This document shows positions 8,090 through 17,123 of a DNA stretch of 64,000 bases, piece after piece; positions within the stretch are counted from its first letter, which is position 1, and each line of letters starts with the position of its first letter. Origin of the DNA: Amycolatopsis solani (lineage in GTDB: Bacteria; Actinomycetota; Actinomycetes; Mycobacteriales; Pseudonocardiaceae). A program made the translations under genes and the position numbers. The stretch spans positions 4,216,001 through 4,280,000 of the forward strand of contig NZ_JAWQJT010000001.1 of NCBI RefSeq assembly GCF_033441515.1. The letters run 5' to 3'. The notes under the pieces were generated by a model that ran no database searches, was not told the origin of the DNA, and was given only the letters and a program-made list of their open reading frames with translations.

Positions 8090-9724
8090 TCACTGTGCTC
8101 CACGTCCGGGTGAGTCTTCTTCGCTCGTCCGAGTGAGGTCAGACGCCAGTAGGGCGACGTAGAGCGAGAGCATCGACTCCGGGTCCTCCAGCCGGACGCC
8201 GAGGACCTGCTCGATCCGGGCGAGCTGCTGGTAGTACGCCGTCCGCGAGGTGTGCGCGGCCGCGGCCGCCGCCGACTTGTTGCCGCCCTGCTCGCAGTAG
8301 TGCCGCAGGGCCTGGACGAGCCGGCTGCCCGAAGCGGCGTCGCGCTGCAGCAGCGGGCCCAGCTCCCGGTGCGCGAACGCCGTCACCCGCTCGTCGCCCG
8401 CCAGCAGGTGCAGCAGGCCGCGCAGGCGGACGTCGGACAGGCGGTGCAGGACGCGCTCGTCGCCCGCCCCGAGCGCGGCCGCCGCGACGTGCGCCGCCTC
8501 CTGCAGCGTCCGGTGCGCTTCGGCGGGCGACGCCACCGTCGTCCCGACCGCCAGCACGCCGGGTGCGCTGCCCCTGGCCTCGTGGACGTCGGTGGCGAGC
8601 CGGTGCAGCACGGCGTCGGCGTTCGCCTCCCGCGACAGCGCGAGCAGCGCCCGCACCCCGAGGTCGTCGGTGGCCACCAGCGCCGACACCTTCGCGCGGC
8701 GGGCCGCCAGCACCGTCGCCTCGGCCAGCTCGCGCAGCACCGGCGGCGTGGACAGCGCGGGACGGCTGCCGGCCAGCCGCGGCCGGACCGCCAGCCCGAC
8801 CAGCTGCCGCCCGGTCAGCGGCACGGCGAGCGCCGAAGCCCGCGCGAGCAGCTCCGACGACGGTGCCGGCGAGGCGAGCAGTTCGGTGAGCACCGCGCGG
8901 TGGGCCTGCCGTTCGAGGCCGTCGGAGTCCTTGGCGACCAGCCGGTGCACGGCCAGCGCGGACGCCGCCCGCTCGGCGACCACCCGGTGGCGGTGCGGCG
9001 GCAGGTCGGCGCAGACGAGCACCAGCCGTCCCCAGTCGTGCCCGCGCGCGCCGACCACGGTGACCAGCCAGCCCGAACCGGGGTGGTAGCCGGTCCGCTC
9101 GCCGAGCTGCACCACCCGCGAGCGCGCCGGCCAGCCGGCGAGCAGCTCGGCCGGGTCCGTGCCGGCCGCGTCGTAGGCGAGCAGCTCGTGCGAGAGCGTC
9201 TCCAGCACCACCGGCTGCTCGGTGAGCCGGGCGACCTCGCCCAGCACGACGCCGGGTTCGGCGCCCGCGACGGTCAGCGCGGTGAACGTCTCGTGCACGC
9301 GCTCGGCGGCGCGCAGTTCGGCGACCTGGGCGTCGACGATCTGGCCGTTCACCGCCTCGGTGACGCTCACGAACCGCGTCTCGCGCGAGAGCGTGACCAG
9401 GGGCAGGCCGTGTTCTTCGGCCGCGTCGACCAGCGCGGCGGGCAGCTTGTCGCTCCAGTGCCGGACCAGTTCGATCACCACACCGGCCGCGCCGACCCCG
9501 GCCAGGTCGGCGACGTAGCGGGCCAGCGCCGGGCCGTCGTCGGGGAGCGCGACGCCGGTGGTCAGCACCAGCTCGCCGCCGCGCAGCAGGTGCGCGATGT
9601 CGGCGACTTCGGCGACGTGCGCCCAGCGCACCCGCGCGTCCAGCCCGGCCGCGCCGGCGACGACGTGCGGGCGGCCCTGGCGCAGCACCGGCAGCGCCAG
9701 CGCCTCGGCGACGGTCGGGTACAT
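8090..9724 (-). CDS. PucR-family transcriptional regulator
   Basis: Encodes 544 residues from the ATG at 9724. The N-terminal PucR domain (about 1-125, TVAEALALPVLRQG and LTTGVALPD) is followed by a CdaR/GGDEF-like middle region and a C-terminal HTH_30 domain (about 485-535, CEQGGNKSAAAAAAHTSRTA). PucR-type proteins usually regulate purine, pyrimidine or amino-acid catabolism. It is divergent from mmsA with 133 bp between them, so control of mmsA is likely. Regulation of the nearby pyrimidine operon is possible but unproven. A long upstream extension of the frame overlaps mmsA on the other strand and is not coding. Confidence 0.9.
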   Translation of the reverse strand: MYPTVAEALALPVLRQGRPHVVAGAAGLDARVRWAHVAEVADIAHLLRGGELVLTTGVALPDDGPALARYVADLAGVGAAGVVIELVRHWSDKLPAALVDAAEEHGLPLVTLSRETRFVSVTEAVNGQIVDAQVAELRAAERVHETFTALTVAGAEPGVVLGEVARLTEQPVVLETLSHELLAYDAAGTDPAELLAGWPARSRVVQLGERTGYHPGSGWLVTVVGARGHDWGRLVLVCADLPPHRHRVVAERAASALAVHRLVAKDSDGLERQAHRAVLTELLASPAPSSELLARASALAVPLTGRQLVGLAVRPRLAGSRPALSTPPVLRELAEATVLAARRAKVSALVATDDLGVRALLALSREANADAVLHRLATDVHEARGSAPGVLAVGTTVASPAEAHRTLQEAAHVAAAALGAGDERVLHRLSDVRLRGLLHLLAGDERVTAFAHRELGPLLQRDAASGSRLVQALRHYCEQGGNKSAAAAAAHTSRTAYYQQLARIEQVLGVRLEDPESMLSLYVALLASDLTRTSEEDSPGRGAQ

Positions 9725-9767
9725 GGCTCCTCGCGGTGATCGGCAGGCACAGACTGTACGGCCGAGG

Positions 9768-9789
9768 GGCAACTGGCGTACACGTTGCC
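9768..9789. promoter_or_regulatory. Inverted repeat GGCAAC-N10-GTTGCC between pucR-like gene and mmsA
   Basis: Arms 9768-9773 and 9784-9789 lie in the 133-bp divergent intergenic region, 44 bp upstream of the PucR start and about 70 bp upstream of mmsA. The position suits an operator for the PucR-type regulator; this is inferred from placement only. Confidence 0.35.
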
Positions 9790-9857
9790 GATGGTGTCCG
9801 CGTGGCGCCCGCCCGGAGACTCGGGTGGACGTCCCCCGAGCGAAGGAGCGCACCGCC

Positions 9858-11348
9858 GTGAGCGACCGCATCAGCCACTGGATCGACGGCAAGCCGTTCA
9901 CCGGGACCCCCGCGCGCAGCGGCGACGTGTTCGACCCCGCCACCGGCCAGGTCCGGGCGCAGGTCGACTTCGCGGGGGACGCCGAGGTCGAGGCCGCCGT
10001 CGCCGCGGCCAAGGCGGCGCTGCCGGGTTGGCGCGGGACGTCGCTGGCGGGGCGGACGCGGGTGCTGTTCGCCTTCCGCGAGCTGCTGTCGGCCCGCAAG
10101 CACGAGCTGGCGAAGATCATCACGAGCGAGCACGGCAAGGTCGAGTCGGACGCGGCGGGGGAGATCGCCCGCGCGATCGAGAACGTCGAGTACGCGTGCG
10201 GCGCGCCCCAGCTGCTCAAGGGCGGCTTCAGCGAGAACGCCTCCACCGGCGTCGACGTCTACTCGATCGCCCAGCCGCTCGGCGTGGTCGGCGTGATCTC
10301 GCCGTTCAACTTCCCGGCCATGGTGCCGCTGTGGTTCGTGCCCAACGCGCTGGCCTGCGGCAACACCGTCGTGCTCAAGCCGAGCGAGAAGGACCCGTCG
10401 GCGGCGGTGTTCATCGCCGAGCTGTTCGCCGAGGCCGGGCTGCCCGCGGGTGCGCTCAACGTGCTGCACGGCGACAAGGCCGCGGTCGACGGGCTGCTGG
10501 AGCACGCCGACGTCAAGGCGATCTCGTTCGTCGGGTCGACGCCGATCGCGCGGTACGTCTACGAAACCGGCACCCGGCACGGCAAGCGCGTCCAGGCGCT
10601 CGGCGGGGCCAAGAACCACATGGTCGTGCTGCCGGACGCCGACCTCGACCTCGCCGCCGACGCCGCGGTGTCGGCCGGGTTCGGCTCGGCGGGGGAGCGC
10701 TGCATGGCGGTGTCGGTGGTCGTCGCCGTCGACCCGGTCGGCGACGAACTGGTCGCGAAGATCGCCGAGCGGATCGCGCGGCTGCGCGTCGGCGACGGCC
10801 GCGACCCCGAGTCCGAGATGGGCCCGCTGGTCACGGCGACGCACCACGCGAAAGTCCAGTCCTATGTGGACGCCGGAGTGGCGGAAGGCGCGTCGCTCGT
10901 CGTGGACGGCCGCGGGATCGAGGTGCCCGGCGACGGGTTCTGGCTCGGGCCGACGCTGTTCGACCACGTCCGCCCGGAGATGTCGATCTACACCGACGAG
11001 ATCTTCGGCCCGGTGCTTTCGGTGGCGCGCACGGCTTCCTACGACGACGCGCTGGACCTGATCAACGCGAACCCGTACGGCAACGGCACGGCCGTCTTCA
11101 CCGGCGACGGCGCGGCCGCGCGGAAGTTCCAGAACGAGGTCGAGGTCGGCATGGTCGGCGTCAACGTGCCGATCCCGGTCCCGGTCGGCTACTACTCCTT
11201 CGGCGGCTGGAAGGACTCGCTGTTCGGCGACAGCCACGCGTACGGGCCGGAAGGCTTCCACTTCTTCACCCGGACGAAGGTCGTGACGTCGCGGTGGCCG
11301 GACCGCTCGCACGCCGGCGTCAACCTCGGGTTCCCGCGCAACTCCTGA
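9858..11348 (+). CDS. mmsA: CoA-acylating methylmalonate-semialdehyde dehydrogenase
   Basis: A 496-residue aldehyde dehydrogenase. The conserved NFPAMVPLW segment is at about 151-159, a GST motif at about 226, and the catalytic cysteine C282 lies in GSAGERCMAVSVVV, the signature of MmsA-type enzymes. These convert malonate semialdehyde or methylmalonate semialdehyde to acetyl-CoA or propionyl-CoA. Those are the end products of uracil/thymine degradation after transamination of beta-alanine or beta-aminoisobutyrate, and also of valine breakdown. The start is GTG 9858, with AAGGAG 8 bp upstream. Its position 6 kb from the dihydropyrimidinase operon and next to a PucR regulator suggests a functional link. 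Confidence 0.92.
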   Translation: MSDRISHWIDGKPFTGTPARSGDVFDPATGQVRAQVDFAGDAEVEAAVAAAKAALPGWRGTSLAGRTRVLFAFRELLSARKHELAKIITSEHGKVESDAAGEIARAIENVEYACGAPQLLKGGFSENASTGVDVYSIAQPLGVVGVISPFNFPAMVPLWFVPNALACGNTVVLKPSEKDPSAAVFIAELFAEAGLPAGALNVLHGDKAAVDGLLEHADVKAISFVGSTPIARYVYETGTRHGKRVQALGGAKNHMVVLPDADLDLAADAAVSAGFGSAGERCMAVSVVVAVDPVGDELVAKIAERIARLRVGDGRDPESEMGPLVTATHHAKVQSYVDAGVAEGASLVVDGRGIEVPGDGFWLGPTLFDHVRPEMSIYTDEIFGPVLSVARTASYDDALDLINANPYGNGTAVFTGDGAAARKFQNEVEVGMVGVNVPIPVPVGYYSFGGWKDSLFGDSHAYGPEGFHFFTRTKVVTSRWPDRSHAGVNLGFPRNS

Positions 11349-11349
11349 G

Positions 11350-12162
11350 CTACGCGCGGGCGGCGAGCGCTTCCCGGCTCTCGTCGTCCGCGGGACGGCC
11401 GATCATCAGCCGCTGGCCGGTGTCCCGCAGCGGCACGAGCACCTCGAAGTCCACGGCGATCACCCCGGCCACGGGGTGGCGCAGCACCTTGCTCCCGCCG
11501 CCGGTGCCCCGCACGTCCCGCTCGGCCCACAGCCGCGCGAACTCCGCGTTGCCCTCGGTGCATTCGGCGATGAGCGCGGTCAGCACCGGGTCGTCCGGGT
11601 GCGCGGCCCACGCGGCGCGCAGGTGGGCGATCCCTTCGCGCACGACGCGTTCGCGGTCGACGTAGGACTCGCGGAGCTCCGGGTGCAGCAGGCACAGCCA
11701 CATCGCGTTCCGCTGTGCCGGCGGCAGGGTGCCGAAGTCCAGCAGCAGCCGCGCCATCTCACCGTTCCAGGCGAGGATGTCGAAGCGGTGGTTCAGCAGC
11801 ATCGCGGGCAGCGGCGACAGGTCCTCGACCAGCCGCGCGAGCGACGGCACCGCCGTGGTGGCGGGCTCGTCGGCCCCGCGCGGGCGCTGGCGGGTCAGGT
11901 CGAAGAAGTAGGCGCGCTCCTCGGCGGTCAGGCGCAACGCCCCCGACAGCGCTTCCACCACGGCCGCCGAAGGGCGCAACCCGCGTGCCTGCTCCAAGCG
12001 CACGACGTAGTCGACGCTGACCCCGGCCAGCTCGGCGACCTCTTCGCGGCGCAGTCCCGGGGTCCGCCGCGACCGGCGCACCGGCAGGCCGAAATCGTCC
12101 GGGTTCAGGCGCTCGCGCCGGGTCCGCAGGAACGCGGCCAGCTCCACGGTGGCGGTGCTCAT
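11350..12162 (-). CDS. XRE-family regulator with MmyB-like ligand-binding domain
   Basis: A 270-residue regulator. The N-terminal helix-turn-helix covers about 1-75 (FLRTRRERLNP, TPGLRREEVAELAGVSVDY). A C-terminal MmyB-like ligand domain starts near residue 105 (PAMLLNHRFDILAWN, LLHPE). Such regulators commonly control an adjacent oxidoreductase, and here the divergent aldo/keto reductase starts 109 bp away. It is convergent with mmsA, with a single base between the two coding regions. The ATG at 12162 directly precedes the HTH. The ligand is unknown. Confidence 0.9.
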   Translation of the reverse strand: MSTATVELAAFLRTRRERLNPDDFGLPVRRSRRTPGLRREEVAELAGVSVDYVVRLEQARGLRPSAAVVEALSGALRLTAEERAYFFDLTRQRPRGADEPATTAVPSLARLVEDLSPLPAMLLNHRFDILAWNGEMARLLLDFGTLPPAQRNAMWLCLLHPELRESYVDRERVVREGIAHLRAAWAAHPDDPVLTALIAECTEGNAEFARLWAERDVRGTGGGSKVLRHPVAGVIAVDFEVLVPLRDTGQRLMIGRPADDESREALAARA

Positions 12163-12199
12163 ACCGGGTCCAACCGGCAGGGTGGGACCGCTGTTCCCA

Positions 12200-12212
12200 G
12201 GAAGGTCCTTCC
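12200..12212. promoter_or_regulatory. 13-bp palindrome between XRE regulator and aldo/keto reductase
   Basis: GGAAGGTCCTTCC is a perfect palindrome around a central base, located 38 bp upstream of the regulator start and 60 bp before the reductase. It is a candidate operator for the divergent XRE protein, on position alone. Confidence 0.35.
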
Positions 12213-12271
12213 CTTACCCCGTGAGCGCCCCCGGCAGAGGCTGGACGCACATCACGACACAGGAGGACTCG

Positions 12272-13330
12272 ATGGCGCTCACCCTCGACACCTACCGGCT
12301 GCTGGGCCGGTCCGGGCTGCGGGTCTCGCCGCTGGCACTGGGCACGGCGACCTTCGGCACCGAGTGGGGCTGGGGCGCGGAAGCGGCCGACGCGCGCAAG
12401 CTGTTCGACACCTACGTCGAGCGCGGCGGCAACTTCCTCGACACGGCACCGACGTACACCGACGGCAGCTCCGAACGGCTGCTGGGCGAGTTCGCCCGCG
12501 AGCACCGCGAAAGCCTGGTGCTGGCGACGAAGTACACGACGCTGCTGCGGCCCGGCGACCCGAACTCCGGCGGCCCGCACCGCAAGAGCCTGTTCGCGTC
12601 GGTGGAAGCCAGCCTCCGGCAGCTGGGCACGGACTACCTCGACCTGCTCTACCTGCACGTCTGGGACTTCACGACGCCGGTCGAGGAGATCCTGCGCGGC
12701 CTCGACGACCTGGTCCGCCAGGGCAAGGTCCGGTACGTGGCGATGTCCAACGTGCCGGCCTGGGAAGTCTCGCGGATGCAGGCGATCGCGGACCTGCGGG
12801 GCTGGTCGCCGCTGATCGCGCTGCAGGTCGAGTACAGCCTGATCCGGCGGGACGCCGAACGCGACCTGATCCCGATGGCGCGGGAGCTCGGCCTCGGGGT
12901 GGCGCCGTACTCGCCGCTGGGCGGCGGCGTGCTGTCCGGCAAGTACCGCGGCGCCGGCTCCGGGGAGAGCACCCGCCGGAGCTTCAACGCCGGGATGGGC
13001 ATGGTCACCGAACGCACGCTGGCCATCGCCGACGTCGTGACGGAGGTCGCGGCCGAGGCGGGCCGCACGCCCGCCCAGGTCGCGCTGGCCTGGACCCTGC
13101 GGAACCCGGGCGTGACCGCACCCGTCGTCGGCGCCCGCACGCTCGCGCAGCTCGAGGACAACCTGAGCGCCCTCGACGTCGAGTTCACGCCGGACCAGCT
13201 GGCCCGCCTCGACGACGTCAGCGCGATCGACCTCGGCTACCCGCACGAGCTGCTGCGCGGCGACCACATCCGCGCGGTCACCCGCGGCGACCTGAAGATC
13301 GAGCCGCGGGCTACGCCGGCAGGACGGTGA
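12272..13330 (+). CDS. Aldo/keto reductase
   Basis: A 352-residue NADPH-type reductase with a TIM-barrel fold. Catalytic residues are D57 and Y62 (FLDTAPTYTDGSSE), K87 (LVLATKY) and a histidine in DLLYLHVWDF. The coenzyme-binding end is GARTLAQLEDNL. The ATG at 12272 has an AGGAGG ribosome site 6 bp upstream, which rules out longer versions of the frame. It is divergent from the XRE regulator that probably controls it. The 3' end overlaps the convergent membrane-protein gene by 20 bp. The substrate is unknown. Confidence 0.92.
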   Translation: MALTLDTYRLLGRSGLRVSPLALGTATFGTEWGWGAEAADARKLFDTYVERGGNFLDTAPTYTDGSSERLLGEFAREHRESLVLATKYTTLLRPGDPNSGGPHRKSLFASVEASLRQLGTDYLDLLYLHVWDFTTPVEEILRGLDDLVRQGKVRYVAMSNVPAWEVSRMQAIADLRGWSPLIALQVEYSLIRRDAERDLIPMARELGLGVAPYSPLGGGVLSGKYRGAGSGESTRRSFNAGMGMVTERTLAIADVVTEVAAEAGRTPAQVALAWTLRNPGVTAPVVGARTLAQLEDNLSALDVEFTPDQLARLDDVSAIDLGYPHELLRGDHIRAVTRGDLKIEPRATPAGR

Positions 13331-13838
13331 TCAGCAGCCGGGCCCGCGGGGTCAGCAGGACGGTGTTGTTCCGCCCGGGCTGGATCCGCGGGCTCGTCCG
13401 GTACAGCTGGAACTCCTTCCCGCCCGCCGTGAGGTAGTGGTGCTCGTTCATGCCCTTGCTGAGCCGGGTGGACAGCACGATCGGGTAGTCGCGGTCGGGC
13501 CGCTGCCTGCCGAAGTCGTGGGTCCAGCCGGTGATCGCGACCAGCCGCCCGTCCCGGACGTCGGCCAGCCGGCGCCCGCAGACGAACCCCAGCCAGGCGG
13601 CCAGCGCGAGGAGGGGGAGCGCGGTGCCGAGGGCGGCGGCGACCGTGGACCCGGTGAGCCGCGCGCCGAACCGGGTGTCGATCGTCGAAACCGGGATGAC
13701 CACGGCGACGACGAGCGCCGCGACCGCGAAGACCGCGGCCAGCCAGAACGAGCCGTCGAGCACTTTCCCCCGCTGCGAGGGGTGGAGCCGGCCCTGCCGG
13801 TTGGCCAGCTCCACCTCCGCCTGCCCGGCCGTGGTCAC
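13311..13838 (-). CDS. Small two-helix membrane protein of T7SS-like operon
   Basis: A 175-residue protein with two hydrophobic helices (about 30-52 and 65-87) followed by a soluble C-terminal domain of about 85 residues. No family is recognised. It starts at a GTG in a GTGA overlap with the WXG-like gene upstream, so it is the last gene of the minus-strand type-VII-secretion-like set. It may be an immunity or envelope partner of the preceding effector-like protein, by context only. It overlaps the convergent aldo/keto reductase by 20 bp. Confidence 0.72.
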   Translation of the reverse strand: MTTAGQAEVELANRQGRLHPSQRGKVLDGSFWLAAVFAVAALVVAVVIPVSTIDTRFGARLTGSTVAAALGTALPLLALAAWLGFVCGRRLADVRDGRLVAITGWTHDFGRQRPDRDYPIVLSTRLSKGMNEHHYLTAGGKEFQLYRTSPRIQPGRNNTVLLTPRARLLITVLPA

Positions 13839-15043
13839 TCGCCTTCACCCTCCGGGTGTTCCTTCTCGTAGGCCTCCTGGCCTTCGTGGTAGCGGTCGAT
13901 CTGCTCGTTCTCCTGGCGGCGCCCTTCGGTGACGACGCCGACGCCGTCGGCGAGGTTGAAGCCCGGGACCTTGCCGCCGCCTTCGCGCCACTCCTTCTGG
14001 CTGAGGAAACTGCGGCCGTCGTCGGACAGCTTGTCGCCGAGCCCTTCGACCTTCTCGCGGCCGGGGACGTGCTCCTTGGCGGCGTCGCTCCACCCCTTGG
14101 CCGTCTCCTCGGCGGACTTCGCCTCCTTGCCCGCCTGCTTGAGCTCGTTGGCGCGCCGCTCGATGCCCGCGGCCGTGTCGACGCTCTTGTCCACGATCTT
14201 GTCGACGCCCTTGCCGACCTTCTTCAGCGCGTTCGCCGCGCCTTCGAGCGCCGCCTTCGACTTGCCGGCGCCCTTGGCCAGGCCCTCGAGCTTCTCGACG
14301 ATCTTCGCGATCCGCGTGCTGATCTTCTCGGCGAGCACCCCGCCCTCGATGACCGTGTCGGCGATGAACGCGGCGATCGTGCCGCCGAAGGTGCACCACG
14401 ACGCCGCCAGCGCGGCCAGCGCCTTGACGATCAGCTCACCGACGAACGACGAGATCATGTCGCGGATCAGCCCGCGCTCGGTGCCGACCAGTGCCGCGCC
14501 GACGTTCATCGCCGTCGACGCGCTGTCGGCGTGTGAAGCCGCTCCGCGCAGGACGCCGACGTAGCTCTCCGCCGTCCTTTGGTACGCCTCGGCGGACCCG
14601 CAGTCGCTGAACGACTGCTGGACCTTCTTGGCCTGCTGTTCGTACTGCTCGGCCGTCTCGGTGAGCTGCTTCGAGATGTTCGACCAGGTCACGGCCTTGG
14701 CGGTGACGGCTTCGGGCTTCCCGGCGAGCTTGTCGAGGCCGTCCTTGAGGAAGCTGATGTGCTCGATCAGCCAGCCGACGCCGGCACTCGCGAGGGTGCC
14801 GAGCGGGTCCATCGCCGCGCCGAGCAGGTCGAGCGCGTCAGTGCCGACGTCCATCGCGAGGTTGCCCCAGTCGCCGTTGCGGGCGTCGGTGAGCGTCGAG
14901 GCGGCGTCGCTGAAGATGCCCGCGCCGCCGGTCTGGGCGTTGACGTTGTCGAGCTCGCCCTTCGACGGGTCACCCATGCCGCTCCAGAAGCCGCTGCTCG
15001 GCTCGGCCGTCGCGACCAGCGGGTTCTCCTGCGTCTCGGTCAT
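13835..15043 (-). CDS. WXG100/LXG-like putative type VII secretion substrate
   Basis: A 402-residue, mostly alpha-helical protein. The N-terminal 200 residues contain WSGMGDP, then helix-rich WXG-like segments with the Trp-x-Asn turn TWSNISKQL. A hydrophobic segment (about 200-245) and a charged helical region with repeated Lys/Ala follow. The last 60 residues (FLSQKEWREGGG to GVVTEGRRQENEQ) look like a separate small tail domain. The gene lies between EspC-like and membrane-protein genes with 4-bp overlaps on both sides. Secretion by an ESX system encoded elsewhere is inferred; no catalytic motif was recognised. The ATG at 15043 is preferred because the sequence before it overlaps the EspC-like gene. 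Confidence 0.75.
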   Translation of the reverse strand: MTETQENPLVATAEPSSGFWSGMGDPSKGELDNVNAQTGGAGIFSDAASTLTDARNGDWGNLAMDVGTDALDLLGAAMDPLGTLASAGVGWLIEHISFLKDGLDKLAGKPEAVTAKAVTWSNISKQLTETAEQYEQQAKKVQQSFSDCGSAEAYQRTAESYVGVLRGAASHADSASTAMNVGAALVGTERGLIRDMISSFVGELIVKALAALAASWCTFGGTIAAFIADTVIEGGVLAEKISTRIAKIVEKLEGLAKGAGKSKAALEGAANALKKVGKGVDKIVDKSVDTAAGIERRANELKQAGKEAKSAEETAKGWSDAAKEHVPGREKVEGLGDKLSDDGRSFLSQKEWREGGGKVPGFNLADGVGVVTEGRRQENEQIDRYHEGQEAYEKEHPEGEGE

Positions 15044-15357
15044 GCCGGCAGCTCCTTGCCGATGCCTTCGATCAGGCACTTCGTCGTCTGTTCGTGCTCG
15101 GTGAAGGCACCGTGGGCGGTCTTCACCCGATCGGCGACCTCGTGGCCGGCGTCGACGGCGGAGCGGAGGAAGTCCTCCGCCTGGCTCGTCCAGATCTGGA
15201 TCGGCGCCGCGAAGACCTGCCCGACCAGCCCGAAGGCGTCGAAGTCGAGCGCCTGCGCGGTGCCGGCGGCGTCGAGGGCCTGCTGCACCTTGGCCGCGAT
15301 CTCGCGGATTTTGTCCTCGTGGCCGCCGAGGACGTCGAAGTCGACCTTCAGCGCCAT
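15040..15357 (-). CDS. EspC/WXG100-like small secretion-associated protein
   Basis: A 105-residue helical hairpin protein (VDFDVLGGHEDKIREIAAKV, then a second helix from SQAEDFLRSAVDAGHEV), typical of the DUF2580/EspC group associated with type VII secretion. It probably dimerises or chaperones the larger effector-like protein next to it. It is coupled by 4-bp (ATGA) overlap to the downstream gene, and its ATG shares a base with the stop of the YbaB-like gene. Confidence 0.8.
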   Translation of the reverse strand: MALKVDFDVLGGHEDKIREIAAKVQQALDAAGTAQALDFDAFGLVGQVFAAPIQIWTSQAEDFLRSAVDAGHEVADRVKTAHGAFTEHEQTTKCLIEGIGKELPA

Positions 15358-15905
15358 CAGAGCCCCCGGCGCAGGATCGGGCCGCCGAAGTCTTCGTCGT
15401 CGTCCGGCCGAGGCCGGGGCGGCCGCACGGGCGGCGGAGGCGGTGCCGCCGACTCTTCCGCGGTGAATTCCCAGCGCGGCGCCGCTTTTTCCGGTTCGGG
15501 CAATTCGGGCGAGGGGATCTGTTCCTGGAGGAAATGCATCGCGTCGCTGTCGGTGCCGATCACTGGCGCCATGATCGCGGTCAGCTGCTGGGCGGCGTCG
15601 ACCTGAGCGCGGCGGGTGGCCGCGAGGACGGCCTGCGCGAGCCGGGCCCGCGGCAGCTCGTCGGCTCGGCTGCCGAAGGTGAGTTCCTGCAGCGCACCGC
15701 TGGTGTTGACGGTGACCGTGACCGCCCCGTCGGGACTCGAGGCGGTCGCCGAGACCTGCTCGAGCCGGGCCTTCGCCTCGGCCGCGCGCCGGGCGATTTC
15801 GGGCATTCCGGCCGAAGCCGGTTCAATTCGGTTCACGGCGACCTCGGAAGTCGGGAAGGGCATGCGGATCAGAGGCAGCAAACCGCTTTTCGGTTCCACC
15901 ATCAA
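15357..15905 (-). CDS. YbaB/EbfC-like protein at head of T7SS-like operon
   Basis: The open frame gives 182 residues. The core, from IARRAAEAKARLEQVSATA through SPDGAVTVTVNTSGALQEL, matches the YbaB/EbfC nucleoid-protein fold often found as the first gene of actinobacterial WXG100 operons. A Pro/Arg/Asp-rich tail (about 135-182, PPPPPVRPPRPRPDDDEDF) follows. The start is uncertain: a TTG at 15905, an ATG at 15902 or a GTG at 15836 just before the conserved core are all possible, and the last has a CGAGG-like site. DNA binding is the family role, but these operon versions may instead serve secretion. Confidence 0.72.
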   Translation of the reverse strand: MMVEPKSGLLPLIRMPFPTSEVAVNRIEPASAGMPEIARRAAEAKARLEQVSATASSPDGAVTVTVNTSGALQELTFGSRADELPRARLAQAVLAATRRAQVDAAQQLTAIMAPVIGTDSDAMHFLQEQIPSPELPEPEKAAPRWEFTAEESAAPPPPPVRPPRPRPDDDEDFGGPILRRGL

Positions 15906-16069
15906 GCCGGAAATCCCTTTCCAGAACTGCGCATGGGAATTGATTGGGACGCCCTTTACCCGGGTGTGGGACTCCGCCGGTCACCTCGCCGGAGTGCCCG
16001 GGTTGAGCACGACCGGCTCAGGCTTACGTAAACTCGGGTTCGGCAGCGAACGAGGTAGGTGAGGAACCG

Positions 16070-17092
16070 GTGGCCAACGCGGAGGAGCGCCGCTTCGACG
16101 TGCTGCGCGCGATCGTCGCCGACTACGTCTCCAACCAGGAGCCGGTCGGGTCGAAGGCGATCGTCGAACGGCACAACCTGGGCGTGTCGAGCGCCACCGT
16201 GCGCAACGACATGGCCACCCTCGAAGAAGAGGGCTACATCACCCAGCCGCACACCAGCGCCGGGCGGGTGCCGACCGACAAGGGCTACCGGCTCTTCGTC
16301 GACCGGCTCTCCGAGATCAAGCCGCTGAGCGCGGCCGAGCGGCGGGCGATCACCACCTTCCTCGACAGCGGCACGGACCTCGACGACGTCCTCCGCCGCT
16401 CGGTGCGGCTGCTCGCGCAGCTGACCCGGCAGGTCGCCGTCGTCCAGTACCCGATGCTGACCAACGCCAAGGTGCGGCACCTCGAAGTCGTACCGCTCAC
16501 CCCGGCGCGGCTGATGCTGGTGCTGATCGCCGACAACGGGCGCGTCGACCAGCGCACGGTCGACCTCGGCGACGTCGTCACCGAGGAAGACGTCAGCCGG
16601 CTCCGGACCGTGCTCAACACGGCCATGGCCGGACGGCGGCTCAACGAGGCCGCCGCGCGGGTCGCCGAGCTGCCCGACAAGTCGCCCGGCGAACTGCGCG
16701 ACGCGCTCATCCGCGTCACGACGGTCCTCGTCGAATCGCTGGCCGAGCACCCCGAAGAACGCCTGGTCCTCGGCGGTACCGCGAACCTCACCCGCAACGT
16801 CGCCGACTTCCCGGGCTCGCTGCGCCAGGTCCTCGAAGCGCTCGAGGAACAGGTCGTCGTGCTCAAGCTGCTGGCCGCCGCGCGCAACCCCGGTGCGATC
16901 ACGGTGCGCATCGGTGAGGAAAATGAAGACGAGCAGATGCGCAGCACCTCGGTCGTGTCGATCGGCTACGGCCAGGACATGGTGCTCGGCGGCATGGGGG
17001 TGGTCGGCCCGACCCGGATGGACTACCCCGGCACGATCGCCGCGGTGCGCGCGGTCGCCAACTACGTGGGGCAGATCCTGCACGGCCGCTGA
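16070..17092 (+). CDS. hrcA: Heat-inducible transcription repressor HrcA
   Basis: A 340-residue repressor with an N-terminal winged helix (about 1-75, [44 protein letters not shown]) and a C-terminal GAF-like regulatory domain. Family members bind CIRCE operators upstream of groE/dnaK genes and release them on heat shock. It is followed after 31 bp by dnaJ, the standard hrcA-dnaJ order. The start is GTG 16070 with GAGG upstream. I saw no CIRCE element (TTAGCACTC-N9-GAGTGCTAA) in the 164 bp before it, so autoregulation is not evident. Confidence 0.95.
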   Translation: MANAEERRFDVLRAIVADYVSNQEPVGSKAIVERHNLGVSSATVRNDMATLEEEGYITQPHTSAGRVPTDKGYRLFVDRLSEIKPLSAAERRAITTFLDSGTDLDDVLRRSVRLLAQLTRQVAVVQYPMLTNAKVRHLEVVPLTPARLMLVLIADNGRVDQRTVDLGDVVTEEDVSRLRTVLNTAMAGRRLNEAAARVAELPDKSPGELRDALIRVTTVLVESLAEHPEERLVLGGTANLTRNVADFPGSLRQVLEALEEQVVVLKLLAAARNPGAITVRIGEENEDEQMRSTSVVSIGYGQDMVLGGMGVVGPTRMDYPGTIAAVRAVANYVGQILHGR

Positions 17093-17123
17093 GCCGGGCA
17101 GAGCAGAAGGAGAAGCGAAGACG

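Noticed and set aside
15906..16069. CIRCE operator upstream of hrcA
   Set aside because: No TTAGCACTC-N9-GAGTGCTAA-like repeat; only short imperfect repeats such as TGAGC/GCTCA (16004-16020).
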